From an uncultured Eudoraea sp. (GTDB taxonomy: Bacteria; Bacteroidota; Bacteroidia; Flavobacteriales; Flavobacteriaceae), in assembly GCF_947490415.1 (NCBI RefSeq), contig NZ_CANLGX010000001.1:868001-932000 (forward strand): a stretch of 64,000 bases of DNA, written 5' to 3'. Made by a program: the position numbers and the translations under genes. Positions 17,400-26,063 of this stretch are shown in pieces. Each line of letters begins with the position of its first letter. The stretch's first letter is position 1. Below the pieces are notes generated by a model that was not told the DNA's origin, did no database searches, and saw nothing but the letters and a program-made list of their open reading frames with translations.

Positions 17400-18146
17400 A
17401 TGACCAAGCTCGTATCTATAATTACCCCGGTACACAACTCAGAAAAGTTTCTTAGTCAATGTATGGATTCGGTATTAGCCCAAACATATTCGAATTGGGA
17501 GCATATTCTTATCGATGATTGTTCATTCGATGGGAGTGAGGCCTTGATAAGAAAATTTCAAGAAAAAGACCCTAGGATAAAATACCATCGCTTACAAAAA
17601 AATAGCGGTGCCGGTATGGCCAGAAATAAGGGGATTGAATTTGCAAAAGGAAAATACATCGCATTTTTGGATAGTGATGATGTCTGGTATCCTGAAAAAT
17701 TGGAAAAGCAATTGCATTTCATGGAACTCAACAATTATCATTTTACCTTTACTTCCTATGACACTGTGAATGAAGATGGGAATAAACTTTCGAAAATAAT
17801 TAAAGCAAAAAAAAAGGTTACTTATAAATCGGCATTGTACAAAAACCCTATTGGATGCCTAACGGTTATGTACGACGTTGATTTTTTTGGAAAGCAGTAT
17901 ATGTCTTCTATCAGAAAGCGCCAGGATTACGCCCTCTGGTTGAAACTTTTAAAAAAAACCAATGGGTATGGTTTAAACGAATGTTTGGCTAGTTATCGAG
18001 TCGGTATTGAATCTATTTCGGCCAATAAATTAGATTTACTAAAATATGAATGGAAAATTTATAGAGATGAAGAAAACCTGCCTTTCTTGAAATCCACATT
18101 TTATCTTATATCAGCTATAGTTTTAAAAATGAAAAGTTATTTTTGA
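17400..18146 (+). CDS. Glycosyltransferase family 2 protein
   Basis: The 248-residue protein is a single GT-A domain: KLVSIITPVHNSEKFLSQCMDSVLAQTYSNWEHILIDDCSFDGSEAL at the N-terminus, GAGMARNKGIEFAKGKYIAFLDSDDVW with the metal-binding DSD motif near residue 96, and RKRQDYALWLKLLKK with the catalytic-base region (QDYALW). It resembles EpsJ/WcaA-like enzymes adding one sugar to the lipid-linked chain. It lies downstream of the decayed GT4 gene and 21 nt before the initiating transferase gene. Confidence 0.9.
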   Translation: MTKLVSIITPVHNSEKFLSQCMDSVLAQTYSNWEHILIDDCSFDGSEALIRKFQEKDPRIKYHRLQKNSGAGMARNKGIEFAKGKYIAFLDSDDVWYPEKLEKQLHFMELNNYHFTFTSYDTVNEDGNKLSKIIKAKKKVTYKSALYKNPIGCLTVMYDVDFFGKQYMSSIRKRQDYALWLKLLKKTNGYGLNECLASYRVGIESISANKLDLLKYEWKIYRDEENLPFLKSTFYLISAIVLKMKSYF

Positions 18147-18167
18147 AGCAGACAAACTAAATGGTAA

Positions 18168-19535
18168 ATGCCAAGGCTATCAATTTTAAACACTTTAGAA
18201 CGAAAATTCATACTGCTTGTAGGGGACTTTATTATTGTATTATCATCACTCAATGTTTTTGTAAACCATGCGATAGATAAGGAATTTATATCTTTTCAAC
18301 TAAAAATAGGCGTATTTACAATAGGAGTAATCGCTTATATGTCATTATCTTATATTCTAGATTTTTATAACTTAGAAAAGGTTAACAAGAGGAAATATAT
18401 TTTATCTCAATCTCTTTATATCACTGCGCTTTTTGTCTTTGTTGTTTTTATAGTAACGGTACTAGTCTATGACGTTAGTTTCTGGAGAATTCCCTTGCTA
18501 TGTTTTTTATTGCTGACGCCCATTTCCATTGGGCTCTGGCGCTTTTTTTTTAGTAATGTTTTCAGAATAATCCCAGTCACAAAAAATGTTTTATATATCT
18601 ATGATGAAAAAGCGGATGAAAATTTTAGAGAAGATGTAAGTACAATTAATGGCAATGAAATGGAGACATTTTATAAAGTTAAACTCACGTATTCAATTGA
18701 TAAGAATACTCTTTTAAATAAAAACTTCTTTTTATCGGCCGCTGAAAAAATAGATACATTGATTATTAATACGAAAAGTTACGATAGTTTACCTGAAGAT
18801 CTGGAGCAAATGATTTTGAGCTCAATAATAAAAGGGAAAGAGGTTATATCCTTCACATCGTTTTATGAGAACACTTATGAAGCTATGCCCATCAGATCAC
18901 ATAACGACAGCTTTTTTGAAATTCTTCAAATTAGGAATAAAAAAATTAGATACTTGCAGCAAATTTTCAGCTTTGGCATTAATTTTTCACTTTCACTTTT
19001 TATCGGACTAATTTTTTTACTTTGTGTTCCAATTGTCTTTGTTGGCAACCTATTTTTTAACAGAGGGCCTTTATTTTATAAACAGTATAGAGTTGGCCAA
19101 CATGGAGAAGAGTTTAAGGTATATAAATTTAGATCAATGATAGTGGATGCTGAAAAAGAAGGCGCTATAATGGCAACAAAAAATGATAAAAGAATTACGC
19201 CATTTGGAAGAATATTAAGACTTTTTCGAATTGACGAACTTCCTCAAATAATATCTGTTATTAACGGGCATATGCAGTTTATTGGCCCAAGGCCTGAAAG
19301 AAAAATATTTGTAGACCAATTGAACAATATTCTGCCTTTTTACAATGTGAGACATTTAATAAAACCTGGAATTACAGGGTGGGCCCAAGTAAAATATAAA
19401 TATGGAGAAAATTTGGAGGATTCTGTAAAAAAGTTGGAGTATGATTTATATTATATCAAAAACAGGTCTATAACACTGGATATGAGGATTATTTTTAAAA
19501 CAGTTACAACTGTTCTTTTCTCCAGAGGAATTTAA
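18168..19535 (+). CDS. Polyprenyl-phosphate glycosyl-1-phosphate transferase (initiating enzyme)
   Basis: The 455-residue protein is of the WbaP/WcaJ type. It has about four N-terminal transmembrane helices, a central soluble region, a fifth hydrophobic segment (about 270-295) and the C-terminal bacterial sugar transferase domain with NRGPLFYKQYRVGQHGEEFKVYKFRSM, RIDELPQI and GPRPER (about residues 310-385), then KPGITGWAQV. It transfers a hexose-1-phosphate from a nucleotide sugar to undecaprenyl phosphate and so starts each repeat unit. Motifs are all intact. The sugar specificity is not visible. Confidence 0.92.
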   Translation: MPRLSILNTLERKFILLVGDFIIVLSSLNVFVNHAIDKEFISFQLKIGVFTIGVIAYMSLSYILDFYNLEKVNKRKYILSQSLYITALFVFVVFIVTVLVYDVSFWRIPLLCFLLLTPISIGLWRFFFSNVFRIIPVTKNVLYIYDEKADENFREDVSTINGNEMETFYKVKLTYSIDKNTLLNKNFFLSAAEKIDTLIINTKSYDSLPEDLEQMILSSIIKGKEVISFTSFYENTYEAMPIRSHNDSFFEILQIRNKKIRYLQQIFSFGINFSLSLFIGLIFLLCVPIVFVGNLFFNRGPLFYKQYRVGQHGEEFKVYKFRSMIVDAEKEGAIMATKNDKRITPFGRILRLFRIDELPQIISVINGHMQFIGPRPERKIFVDQLNNILPFYNVRHLIKPGITGWAQVKYKYGENLEDSVKKLEYDLYYIKNRSITLDMRIIFKTVTTVLFSRGI

Positions 19536-19553
19536 AACAACATAACAATTATA

Positions 19554-20534
19554 ATGAAAAAAGTACTCATTACAGGTGCTGCAGGATTTTTAGGATCACA
19601 TTTATGTGATCGTTTTATCAAAGAAGGATTCCATGTAATAGGCATGGATAATCTTATTACCGGGGACCTAAAAAATATTGAGCATTTGTTTCCTCTCGAA
19701 CAATTTGAGTTTTACCATCATGATGTCACGACCTTTGTTCATCTTCCAGGAAAGCTGGATTATATTTTACACTTTGCTTCACCCGCCAGCCCAATAGACT
19801 ACCTCAAAATACCCATAGAAACATTAAAGGTAGGATCATTAGGAACACTTAATCTTCTGGGATTGGCCAAAGAAAAGAATGCAACTATTCTAGTCGCCTC
19901 TACCTCTGAAGTATATGGCGATCCATTGGTACATCCACAAAATGAGGATTATTATGGCAATGTTAGTCCCGTTGGTCCCAGAGGTGTTTATGATGAAGCA
20001 AAACGGTTTATGGAATCCATCACTATGGCCTACCATCGCTTTCACGGCGTTGATACCAGGATTGTTAGGATATTTAACACCTATGGTTCAAGAATGCGAT
20101 TAAACGACGGTCGCGTGGTCCCTGCCTTTATGGGACAGGCACTACGGGGTGAGGATCTTACCGTTTTTGGAGACGGCAAACAAACCCGCTCTTTTTGCTA
20201 CATTGATGATCAAGTCGAGGGAATATATCGCTTGCTAATGAGTGATTATACAGATCCGATGAACATTGGCAACCCCCATGAAACCACTATCTTAGAGTTT
20301 GCCGAGGAAATAATAAAATTAACAGGCACCAATCAAAAAATAATATTTAAACCATTACCTCAAGATGATCCCATGCAGCGACAACCAGATATAACACGGG
20401 CCAGGGAAATTTTAAACTGGGAACCTAAAGTGGATAGATCAGAAGGCCTAAAAAAAGTGTTTGAATATTTTAAATCGTTGACTCCAGAAGAATTGCTAGA
20501 TAAAGAGCATAGGGATTTTTCCGGGATTACATAG
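19554..20534 (+). CDS. NAD-dependent epimerase, UDP-glucuronate decarboxylase-like
   Basis: An extended SDR of 326 residues with the NAD loop [15 protein letters not shown] (about 7-21), the segment [42 protein letters not shown], and the catalytic [29 protein letters not shown] and [18 protein letters not shown] are characteristic of UDP-glucuronic acid decarboxylase, which forms UDP-xylose. The close match over these blocks makes this likelier than a generic 4-epimerase. It is the last gene of the polysaccharide block and would supply a pentose donor. Confidence 0.85.
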   Translation: MKKVLITGAAGFLGSHLCDRFIKEGFHVIGMDNLITGDLKNIEHLFPLEQFEFYHHDVTTFVHLPGKLDYILHFASPASPIDYLKIPIETLKVGSLGTLNLLGLAKEKNATILVASTSEVYGDPLVHPQNEDYYGNVSPVGPRGVYDEAKRFMESITMAYHRFHGVDTRIVRIFNTYGSRMRLNDGRVVPAFMGQALRGEDLTVFGDGKQTRSFCYIDDQVEGIYRLLMSDYTDPMNIGNPHETTILEFAEEIIKLTGTNQKIIFKPLPQDDPMQRQPDITRAREILNWEPKVDRSEGLKKVFEYFKSLTPEELLDKEHRDFSGIT

Positions 20535-20553
20535 ATTATTATTGCTCAAAACG

Positions 20554-20561
20554 TATTTTTG
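20554..20561 (+). promoter_or_regulatory. -7 box upstream of purD
   Basis: TATTTTTG fits TAnnTTTG and lies 15 nt before the purD ATG, giving a leader of about 9 nt. It separates purD from the polysaccharide block. Confidence 0.5.
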
Positions 20562-20576
20562 CGCAAACTTTAAATT

Positions 20577-21851
20577 ATGAATATCCTTATTCTTGGGTCA
20601 GGAGGCCGCGAACATGCAATTGCATGGAAACTCAATCAAAGCCCTAAATTGTCTAAACTTTTTATTGCGCCAGGAAACGCTGGTACAGCTAAAATTGGTA
20701 AGAATATACCAATAGGTGTAAATGATTTTGAAAGTGTAAAGAAATCAGTGCTTTCGGAAAGTATTGATATGCTGATTGTAGGCCCTGAAGATCCATTAGT
20801 AAATGGAATTCACGACTTTTTCCTTAATGATCCTGAACTCAAAAATATTGCTGTTATTGGACCCCAAAAAGCCGCTGCAACATTGGAAGGCAGTAAAGAA
20901 TTTGCCAAGGAATTCTTATTCAGACACAATATCCCAACCGCTGCTTATCAAAGTTTCACTTCTGATAATTTAATAGAAGGATATGCGTTTCTAGAAACAT
21001 TGAAGCCGCCTTATGTTTTAAAGGCAGATGGATTGGCGGCTGGTAAAGGGGTTCTTATTTTGAATGATTTGCAAGAGGCCAAAGATGAACTGAAAACGAT
21101 GCTGATCGATGCCAAATTTGGCAGTGCAAGTGCCACTGTGGTTATCGAGGAGTTCTTGGCAGGGATTGAGTTAAGTGTTTTTGTATTGACCGATGGTCAA
21201 GGATATAAAGTGTTGCCTACAGCCAAAGATTATAAAAGAATTGGAGAAGGAGATACAGGATTGAATACAGGGGGTATGGGAGCCATTTCACCGGTCCCTT
21301 TCGTTAACGAAGAATTCTTAGAAAAAGTCCATAAGCGTATTATCAAACCAACCATTGAAGGCTTAAATAAGGATCAACTGCCTTATAAAGGATTTATTTT
21401 TATTGGTTTAATAAAAGTAGGGGACGATCCTTTTGTAATTGAGTATAATGTGCGTCTTGGGGATCCTGAGACTGAAGTGGTAATTCCAAGAATTAAAAAC
21501 GATCTCGTTGAATTATTTACTGCAGTGGCCGCTGGTAAACTGAATTCGATTGAACTGGAAATTGATGAAAGGACAGCAACAACTGTGATGTTGGTTTCCG
21601 GAGGTTACCCACAGGCTTATAATAAGGGGATAGAAATTAAAGGTATAGACCAGGTAGATGAGGAGTCCATTGTTTTCCATGCGGGAACCCAACTGAAGGA
21701 GCAAAAAATCCTGACTAATGGTGGCCGGGTTATGGCTATTACTTCCTTTGGGAAAAATTTTAGGGAGGGACTTAACAAATCTTATCAAAATATTGATAAA
21801 ATTCACTTTGATAATATGTACTACAGAAAAGATCTGGGTTTTGATCTATAG
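20577..21851 (+). CDS. purD: Phosphoribosylamine-glycine ligase
   Basis: PurD joins glycine to 5-phosphoribosylamine using ATP, the second step of purine synthesis. The 424-residue protein begins MNILILGSGGREHAIAWKL, the PurD N-domain signature, and contains the ATP-grasp segment YVLKADGLAAGKGVLI, the family pattern DFKRIGEGDTGLNTGGMGAISP-like block (about 222-243), and YNVRLGDPETEVV. Length is normal. It has its own promoter-like box. It converges with the small membrane protein gene at 21914. Confidence 0.97.
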   Translation: MNILILGSGGREHAIAWKLNQSPKLSKLFIAPGNAGTAKIGKNIPIGVNDFESVKKSVLSESIDMLIVGPEDPLVNGIHDFFLNDPELKNIAVIGPQKAAATLEGSKEFAKEFLFRHNIPTAAYQSFTSDNLIEGYAFLETLKPPYVLKADGLAAGKGVLILNDLQEAKDELKTMLIDAKFGSASATVVIEEFLAGIELSVFVLTDGQGYKVLPTAKDYKRIGEGDTGLNTGGMGAISPVPFVNEEFLEKVHKRIIKPTIEGLNKDQLPYKGFIFIGLIKVGDDPFVIEYNVRLGDPETEVVIPRIKNDLVELFTAVAAGKLNSIELEIDERTATTVMLVSGGYPQAYNKGIEIKGIDQVDEESIVFHAGTQLKEQKILTNGGRVMAITSFGKNFREGLNKSYQNIDKIHFDNMYYRKDLGFDL

Positions 21852-21913
21852 TTACTAATTCTTAAGGTTGACGATTCCTATTAAGCTGTATTAAGAAAGC
21901 GAAACATCAAATT

Positions 21914-22135
21914 TTATAAGTACGAATGGGAAGTAATGCTCTTATCTTCTTCTCCGCTATCGTCAAACTTTTTAAGTTGCATCAGCCAGTAAATCATCGC
22001 AGTAGCTCCTAGTAATACAAAGATCCAGTTTACAGCATTGGAAGTCCACCAGTTAGACATAAATCGAAAAAAATCATAAGGCCAGAAAAGTCCGTTTACG
22101 AATAAATCTTCTATGCCCTCAAAAAATGCTCTCAT
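21914..22135 (-). CDS. Small flavobacterial membrane protein (DUF6341-like)
   Basis: This 73-residue protein has a conserved-looking N-terminus (MRAFFEGIEDLFVNGLFWPYDFFRF), one transmembrane helix (about 34-53), and an acidic tail ending SITSHSYL. Similar proteins are common in Flavobacteriia beside purD and are, I believe, the family DUF6341; some have been mislabelled as uracil phosphoribosyltransferase, for which there is no sequence support. A -7 box (TATTTTTG on the minus strand, 22162-22155) sits 20 nt before the ATG. Function unknown. Confidence 0.75.
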   Translation of the reverse strand: MRAFFEGIEDLFVNGLFWPYDFFRFMSNWWTSNAVNWIFVLLGATAMIYWLMQLKKFDDSGEEDKSITSHSYL

Positions 22136-22154
22136 CTTGGTTATATTTACATTA

Positions 22155-22162
22155 CAAAAATA
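22155..22162 (-). promoter_or_regulatory. -7 box for the small membrane protein gene
   Basis: The minus strand reads TATTTTTG, an exact TAnnTTTG match, about 20 nt upstream of the ATG at 22135 in a 39-nt divergent spacer. Confidence 0.45.
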
Positions 22163-22174
22163 TAAAAACCCGGG

Positions 22175-23107
22175 ATGATTTCAGGCATTTTTGGAAAAAC
22201 AAAACCAATAAACTTCATTATTCTACTTGGTTTTTTGTTTGTATTCTATTGGTTTGTCCATTTTGTGCTCTATCAGAACCACTATGAACCGGAACAATTT
22301 GTAATTAAATTTGTTGTTCTTGGCATTCTATTGTTTAGTGTCTTCATAGTTGATTTTATTGTAAAACGAAATCAAATCACTGCTACAAATTCATATGCCA
22401 TTCTTTATTTTACTTTGTTAATAATTATTTTCCCTGAAGTTTTACTGGATGATAATGCTGTATTCTGCAGTTTTTTTCTCTTATTGGCAATACGAAGGCT
22501 TATTAGCCTGAAATCCTTGAAGAATATTAAACTCAAGGTATTTGATGCTACAATCTGGACCTTAGCTGCAAGCCTTTTCTATGATTGGGCGATTTTATAT
22601 CTCATTTTGGTCTGTATTGCTATTTATTTCTACGAGCCCAAGAATATTAAAAACTGGTTGGTTCCTCTAACTGGCATTTTGACTATAGGAATTATCGTGT
22701 TATGTTTTTTGTTAATAACTGATAATCTCGACTTTTTGAAGAATCATTATCAATTTTCTTTCAAGGGCGACATAATAGCCTATTGGATAAATAGCACCAA
22801 ACTGGCCATTTATGCTATAATAACTATTATTACCGCGGCTTTGGCATTTATTAAAATGGGCAAATTGGGTATGGGTAAAATAATCACTATGCGTCTTATC
22901 GCCATCTCGCTTGCACTAGGTTTGTTAGTCACCTTCTTAAAAACCACAAACGACACCTTTCCTGTATTAATTACTTTTTTTTCGGGAGCTATTTTTCTGG
23001 CTAAATATGTAGAATTAATTAAAAGAGCCACCCTTAAGGAAATAGTTCTTATGGTTTCCATAGTAGCTCCTTTTCTAATAGTAATGACAGAAATGATTCT
23101 GAAATAA
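22175..23107 (+). CDS. Polytopic membrane protein (DUF6427-like)
   Basis: A 310-residue protein with about nine hydrophobic helices throughout its length and short loops. It starts MISGIFGKTKPINFIILLGFLF. I recall this family (probably DUF6427) as a flavobacterial membrane protein found next to the DUF6341-like gene and purD. There are no catalytic motifs and no transporter signatures that I recognise. It is followed after 30 nt by the DUF4254 gene, which has its own -7 box. Function unknown. Confidence 0.72.
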   Translation: MISGIFGKTKPINFIILLGFLFVFYWFVHFVLYQNHYEPEQFVIKFVVLGILLFSVFIVDFIVKRNQITATNSYAILYFTLLIIIFPEVLLDDNAVFCSFFLLLAIRRLISLKSLKNIKLKVFDATIWTLAASLFYDWAILYLILVCIAIYFYEPKNIKNWLVPLTGILTIGIIVLCFLLITDNLDFLKNHYQFSFKGDIIAYWINSTKLAIYAIITIITAALAFIKMGKLGMGKIITMRLIAISLALGLLVTFLKTTNDTFPVLITFFSGAIFLAKYVELIKRATLKEIVLMVSIVAPFLIVMTEMILK

Positions 23108-23111
23108 TGGG

Positions 23112-23119
23112 TATATTTG
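23112..23119 (+). promoter_or_regulatory. -7 box upstream of the DUF4254 gene
   Basis: TATATTTG is an exact TAnnTTTG match, 18 nt before the ATG at 23138 and overlapping the end of the preceding gene's downstream spacer. Confidence 0.5.
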
Positions 23120-23137
23120 CATCAAATTTAAACCACT

Positions 23138-23740
23138 ATGTTCAGTAATTCAGCCTTTAGGATATTTGAAGAAAGTATTAATAATTATCACATAAAGGAT
23201 GATGTTAATCAACCATTTACTAACCCATATCCGGAAGCAGATATTGATCATCTCCTATATAGAAAAAATTGGATTGATACGGTTCAATGGCATTATGAGG
23301 ATATTATAAGAGATCCCGAAATAGATCCTGTAAAAGCATTGGAATTAAAACGAAAAATAGACGCCAGCAATCAGGATAGAACAGATTTAGTGGAATATAT
23401 TGATAGCTATTTTTTAAATAAATACCAGTCGGTACAAACTAAGGCTGATGCCAGAATCAATACTGAAAGCCCTGCCTGGGCTATTGATCGCCTTTCAATT
23501 TTAGCATTAAAAATCTATCATATGAAGGAAGAGGTGGCGCGAACTGATGCATCTGACGAACACCTTAAAAAATGTAGTCAAAAATTAAAAATACTTTTGG
23601 AGCAAAAGGAAGATTTATCTTCAGCAATTGATCAATTGCTGACTGATATTGAACAAGGTGCTATTTTTATGAAGACCTACAGGCAAATGAAAATGTACAA
23701 TGATGAGGAGTTAAATCCGGTTTTGCGTGGGCAAAAATAA
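23138..23740 (+). CDS. DUF4254 domain protein
   Basis: A 200-residue, all-helical, soluble protein (MFSNSAFRIFEESINNYHIKDD) with the conserved-looking blocks DHLLYRKNWIDTVQWHYEDIIRDPEIDP and NTESPAWAIDRLSILALKIYHM. This is the pattern I associate with DUF4254, usually found directly upstream of a GT9 heptosyltransferase-like gene, exactly as here. The GT9 gene overlaps it by 14 nt. A role in the same lipopolysaccharide-related step is likely from context only. Confidence 0.8.
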   Translation: MFSNSAFRIFEESINNYHIKDDVNQPFTNPYPEADIDHLLYRKNWIDTVQWHYEDIIRDPEIDPVKALELKRKIDASNQDRTDLVEYIDSYFLNKYQSVQTKADARINTESPAWAIDRLSILALKIYHMKEEVARTDASDEHLKKCSQKLKILLEQKEDLSSAIDQLLTDIEQGAIFMKTYRQMKMYNDEELNPVLRGQK

Positions 23741-24776
23741 ATACAATCACCTTTTAGTTATTCGTTTGTCGGCCATGGGCGATGTGGCAATGACTGTTCC
23801 GGTTCTAAGTGCACTTACTGCACAATACCCCGATTTAAAAATTACAGTTCTTACAAGAGCCTTTTTTAGGCCTATGTTTATTACATTGTCAAATGTCCAT
23901 GTCTATGAAGCGCAGGTTGATGGTAAACATAGAGGTATTCCTGGCTTATGGAAATTATTTAAAGAATTAAAAAAACTTGAAATAGATGCTGTAGCGGATC
24001 TTCATAATGTGCTTAGAAGTTCTGTATTAAAAGGGTTTTTTGTGTCGGCTAAAATAAAAGTAGTACAGATAGATAAGGGTAGAAGAGAAAAAAGAGCATT
24101 GACTGCATATAAAAATAAGGCTTTTAAGCCTTTAAAAACCACGTTTCAACGCTATGCGGATGTTTTTTATAAACTTGGATTCTCAATAAACCTTGAAAGC
24201 TCAAGAGCCCTGTCAAAACGGACATTACCCGAAAGAGTACTTGAATTGGTCGGTCCTGATAACCTGAAGTGGTTAGGAATTGCCCCTTTTGCTACTTATC
24301 CCGGAAAAACATACCCCTTTGACCTCATGCAAAAAGTTATTTTAGCACTAAATGATACCAATAAGTATAAAATTATTCTTTTTGGAGGCGGGAAGCTTGA
24401 AAAGAAACAGCTGCAACAATGGTCTGATTCGTGTCAAAATTGCATAAATACTATTGGCGCACTTTCTTTTGAGGACGAATTGGCCCTAATCTCCAATTTA
24501 GACCTTATGGTGTCAATGGATAGCGGCAATGGCCATTTGGCTGCAATATTTAATGTGCCTATCGTAACCTTGTGGGGCGTTACCCATCCTTATGCCGGTT
24601 TTTCTCCTTTTCGTCAGCCACCTGAAAACAGTCTTCTATCAGACAGAACAATATATCCTTTAATTCCAACTTCCATATATGGAAACACTATGCCTGAGGG
24701 CTATGATACCGTTATGTCTACAATTGCACCTGAGACCATTATTAACCGTATTACCGCCCTGCTTGAGGCTAAGTAG
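23727..24776 (+). CDS. Glycosyltransferase family 9 (heptosyltransferase-like)
   Basis: The 349-residue protein starts at GTG 23727 inside the previous gene. It has the GT9 N-terminus LVIRLSAMGDVAMTVPVLSAL, the central VADLHNVLRSS, and the C-terminal donor-site block LVSMDSGNGHLAAIFNVPIVTLWGVTHPYAGF. GT9 enzymes such as WaaC/WaaF add heptose or related sugars to the lipopolysaccharide core at the inner face of the membrane. It converges with tetR, with 7 nt between the stops. The donor in Bacteroidetes is not known to me. Confidence 0.88.
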   Translation: MGKNKYNHLLVIRLSAMGDVAMTVPVLSALTAQYPDLKITVLTRAFFRPMFITLSNVHVYEAQVDGKHRGIPGLWKLFKELKKLEIDAVADLHNVLRSSVLKGFFVSAKIKVVQIDKGRREKRALTAYKNKAFKPLKTTFQRYADVFYKLGFSINLESSRALSKRTLPERVLELVGPDNLKWLGIAPFATYPGKTYPFDLMQKVILALNDTNKYKIILFGGGKLEKKQLQQWSDSCQNCINTIGALSFEDELALISNLDLMVSMDSGNGHLAAIFNVPIVTLWGVTHPYAGFSPFRQPPENSLLSDRTIYPLIPTSIYGNTMPEGYDTVMSTIAPETIINRITALLEAK

Positions 24777-24783
24777 TTTTTTA

Positions 24784-25398
24784 TTATACAGCTTCCTTTT
24801 GAGTTAATGAATTAAAATATTGCCTCAATTGTTGCATGTATTTGTATCGCAAATTTCTGCAATTACCCTGCACCATTAATGTTCTTACACCCATGTATGA
24901 GGAAATTAAATATGTTGCAACACCTTCACTGTCCACATGTCTATCTACATAACCATCGGACTTTCCTTTTTGAAGGATTGAGATTAAATTAACTTCCCAA
25001 ACCTTATAGATATCCATTAAATAATTAGATATGACAGTATTTCTTCTGTTGAATTCTGAAATAAAGTTACTTAGGATGAAACCATAATCCATTTCATTAT
25101 GTTCAGCTGTTTCTAATGCATTTTCAAAACATTTTTCAATAACAAGGAAGGGGTTTTCCTTACCTTCTATTGGTTCAATAAGCATGCTATATACTTTACG
25201 AACAATTAAGTTTTGTACAATACTTACGAAAAAATCTTCCTTAGATTGAAAATGATAGTAAAAGGCCCCTTTAGAAAGAGAAAGGGATTTTAAGATATCA
25301 TCAATACTGGTATTATAATAGCCATTCTTATAAAATAACTCTAATCCAGTAACTTGCATCCGGTGCATGGTAGCCATGCGTTTTAAATTCTTATCCAT
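24784..25398 (-). CDS. TetR/AcrR family transcriptional regulator
   Basis: The 204-residue protein has a TetR N-terminal helix-turn-helix (about residues 10-55): YYNTSIDDILKSLSLSKGAFYYHFQSKEDFF is the signature. The C-terminal domain is helical and variable, as usual for ligand-binding dimerisation domains. Two palindromes of the form GAC-N6-GTC lie upstream, at 25423-25436 (25 bp before the ATG) and at 25547-25570, so autorepression is likely. A long gene-poor gap follows the second operator and the only neighbour on the same strand is the reductase at 26064. In some Bacteroidetes such regulators sit in phenylacetate or fatty-acid loci; no such genes are in this window. Confidence 0.9.
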   Translation of the reverse strand: MDKNLKRMATMHRMQVTGLELFYKNGYYNTSIDDILKSLSLSKGAFYYHFQSKEDFFVSIVQNLIVRKVYSMLIEPIEGKENPFLVIEKCFENALETAEHNEMDYGFILSNFISEFNRRNTVISNYLMDIYKVWEVNLISILQKGKSDGYVDRHVDSEGVATYLISSYMGVRTLMVQGNCRNLRYKYMQQLRQYFNSLTQKEAV

Positions 25399-25422
25399 TA
25401 GATTTGGGTTTTGGGGTTAAAC

Positions 25423-25436
25423 AGACCGTTAAGTCT
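25423..25436. promoter_or_regulatory. Proximal TetR-type palindrome
   Basis: AGAC-CGTTAA-GTCT has the same GAC-N6-GTC core as the distal operator but a shorter 4-bp match at each arm. It lies 25 bp upstream of the tetR ATG, close to where transcription of tetR should start, consistent with autoregulation. Confidence 0.5.
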
Positions 25437-25546
25437 ATAAACAAAGAACCCCTGAAACCTCAGGAAGGTGAATATTAAAGGATGTATGACTTTAAAAATT
25501 CGTTAAAATGTTGAATTCCCGATAAACTGCACTACCTGCCTTGATT

Positions 25547-25570
25547 TTTACCGACCACTTAGTCGGTAAA
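25547..25570. promoter_or_regulatory. Distal TetR-type operator, perfect 9-bp palindrome
   Basis: TTTACCGAC and GTCGGTAAA are exact inverted repeats separated by six bases (CACTTA). Size and symmetry are those of a TetR-family operator. It lies about 150 bp upstream of tetR and would suit a divergent target gene, but none is found on that side. Confidence 0.75.
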
Positions 25571-26063
25571 TAATATCGACAAACGGTATTTTATTGGTTT
25601 TTCCAGGTTGTTTAGACCTTTTCGTTGCCTTAAAAAACTAAAAACAGGACCACCAACAATCATTTATTTACTTTTTTCGCAATGTTTTTTTAAGGAGCTA
25701 TTCCCGAATAAAGTGTTTTTCGGAGTTAAATTCCTCTTTAGAATTACTTTAGATTACCTGCAGCATAATATGAATAGAACAGACTGTTTAGTTTAAAATA
25801 GTCAAAGGATTATAGAGTTGATAATTTATAAAGTTGGATTTGTGGTCTGATCCCGGGGATAAAATGCCATTCTTTTCAATAGTTAATTAAAAACAGCAAC
25901 AATTACAAACTACATAGTTTCTAAAAAACTAGTTTGTCTAATATCATTTGTAATAAAATAAGAGCCCTTATTGCAGTTGTCAATTATAATATTGAACATT
26001 CCCGACACACAATTTCAATAGACCAGCCTATGATTTAATAAAAAGTATGATCGACTGCAATTA

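Larger units (their letters stand above)
25399..26063. other. 665-bp gene-poor gap with TetR operators
   Basis: No credible gene is seen. The left half holds the two TetR-type palindromes. A 62-codon plus-strand frame (25608-25796) has no recognisable features. Near 25905-25937 there is an inverted repeat ACAAACTA/TAGTTTGT with a further AAACTA/TAGTTT pair inside. The gap follows the stronger operator in the direction where a regulated gene would be expected. Confidence 0.5.

Noticed and set aside
25608-25796. 62-codon ORF in the TetR gap
   Set aside because: No domain, start signal or promoter, and a composition like random AT-rich DNA.
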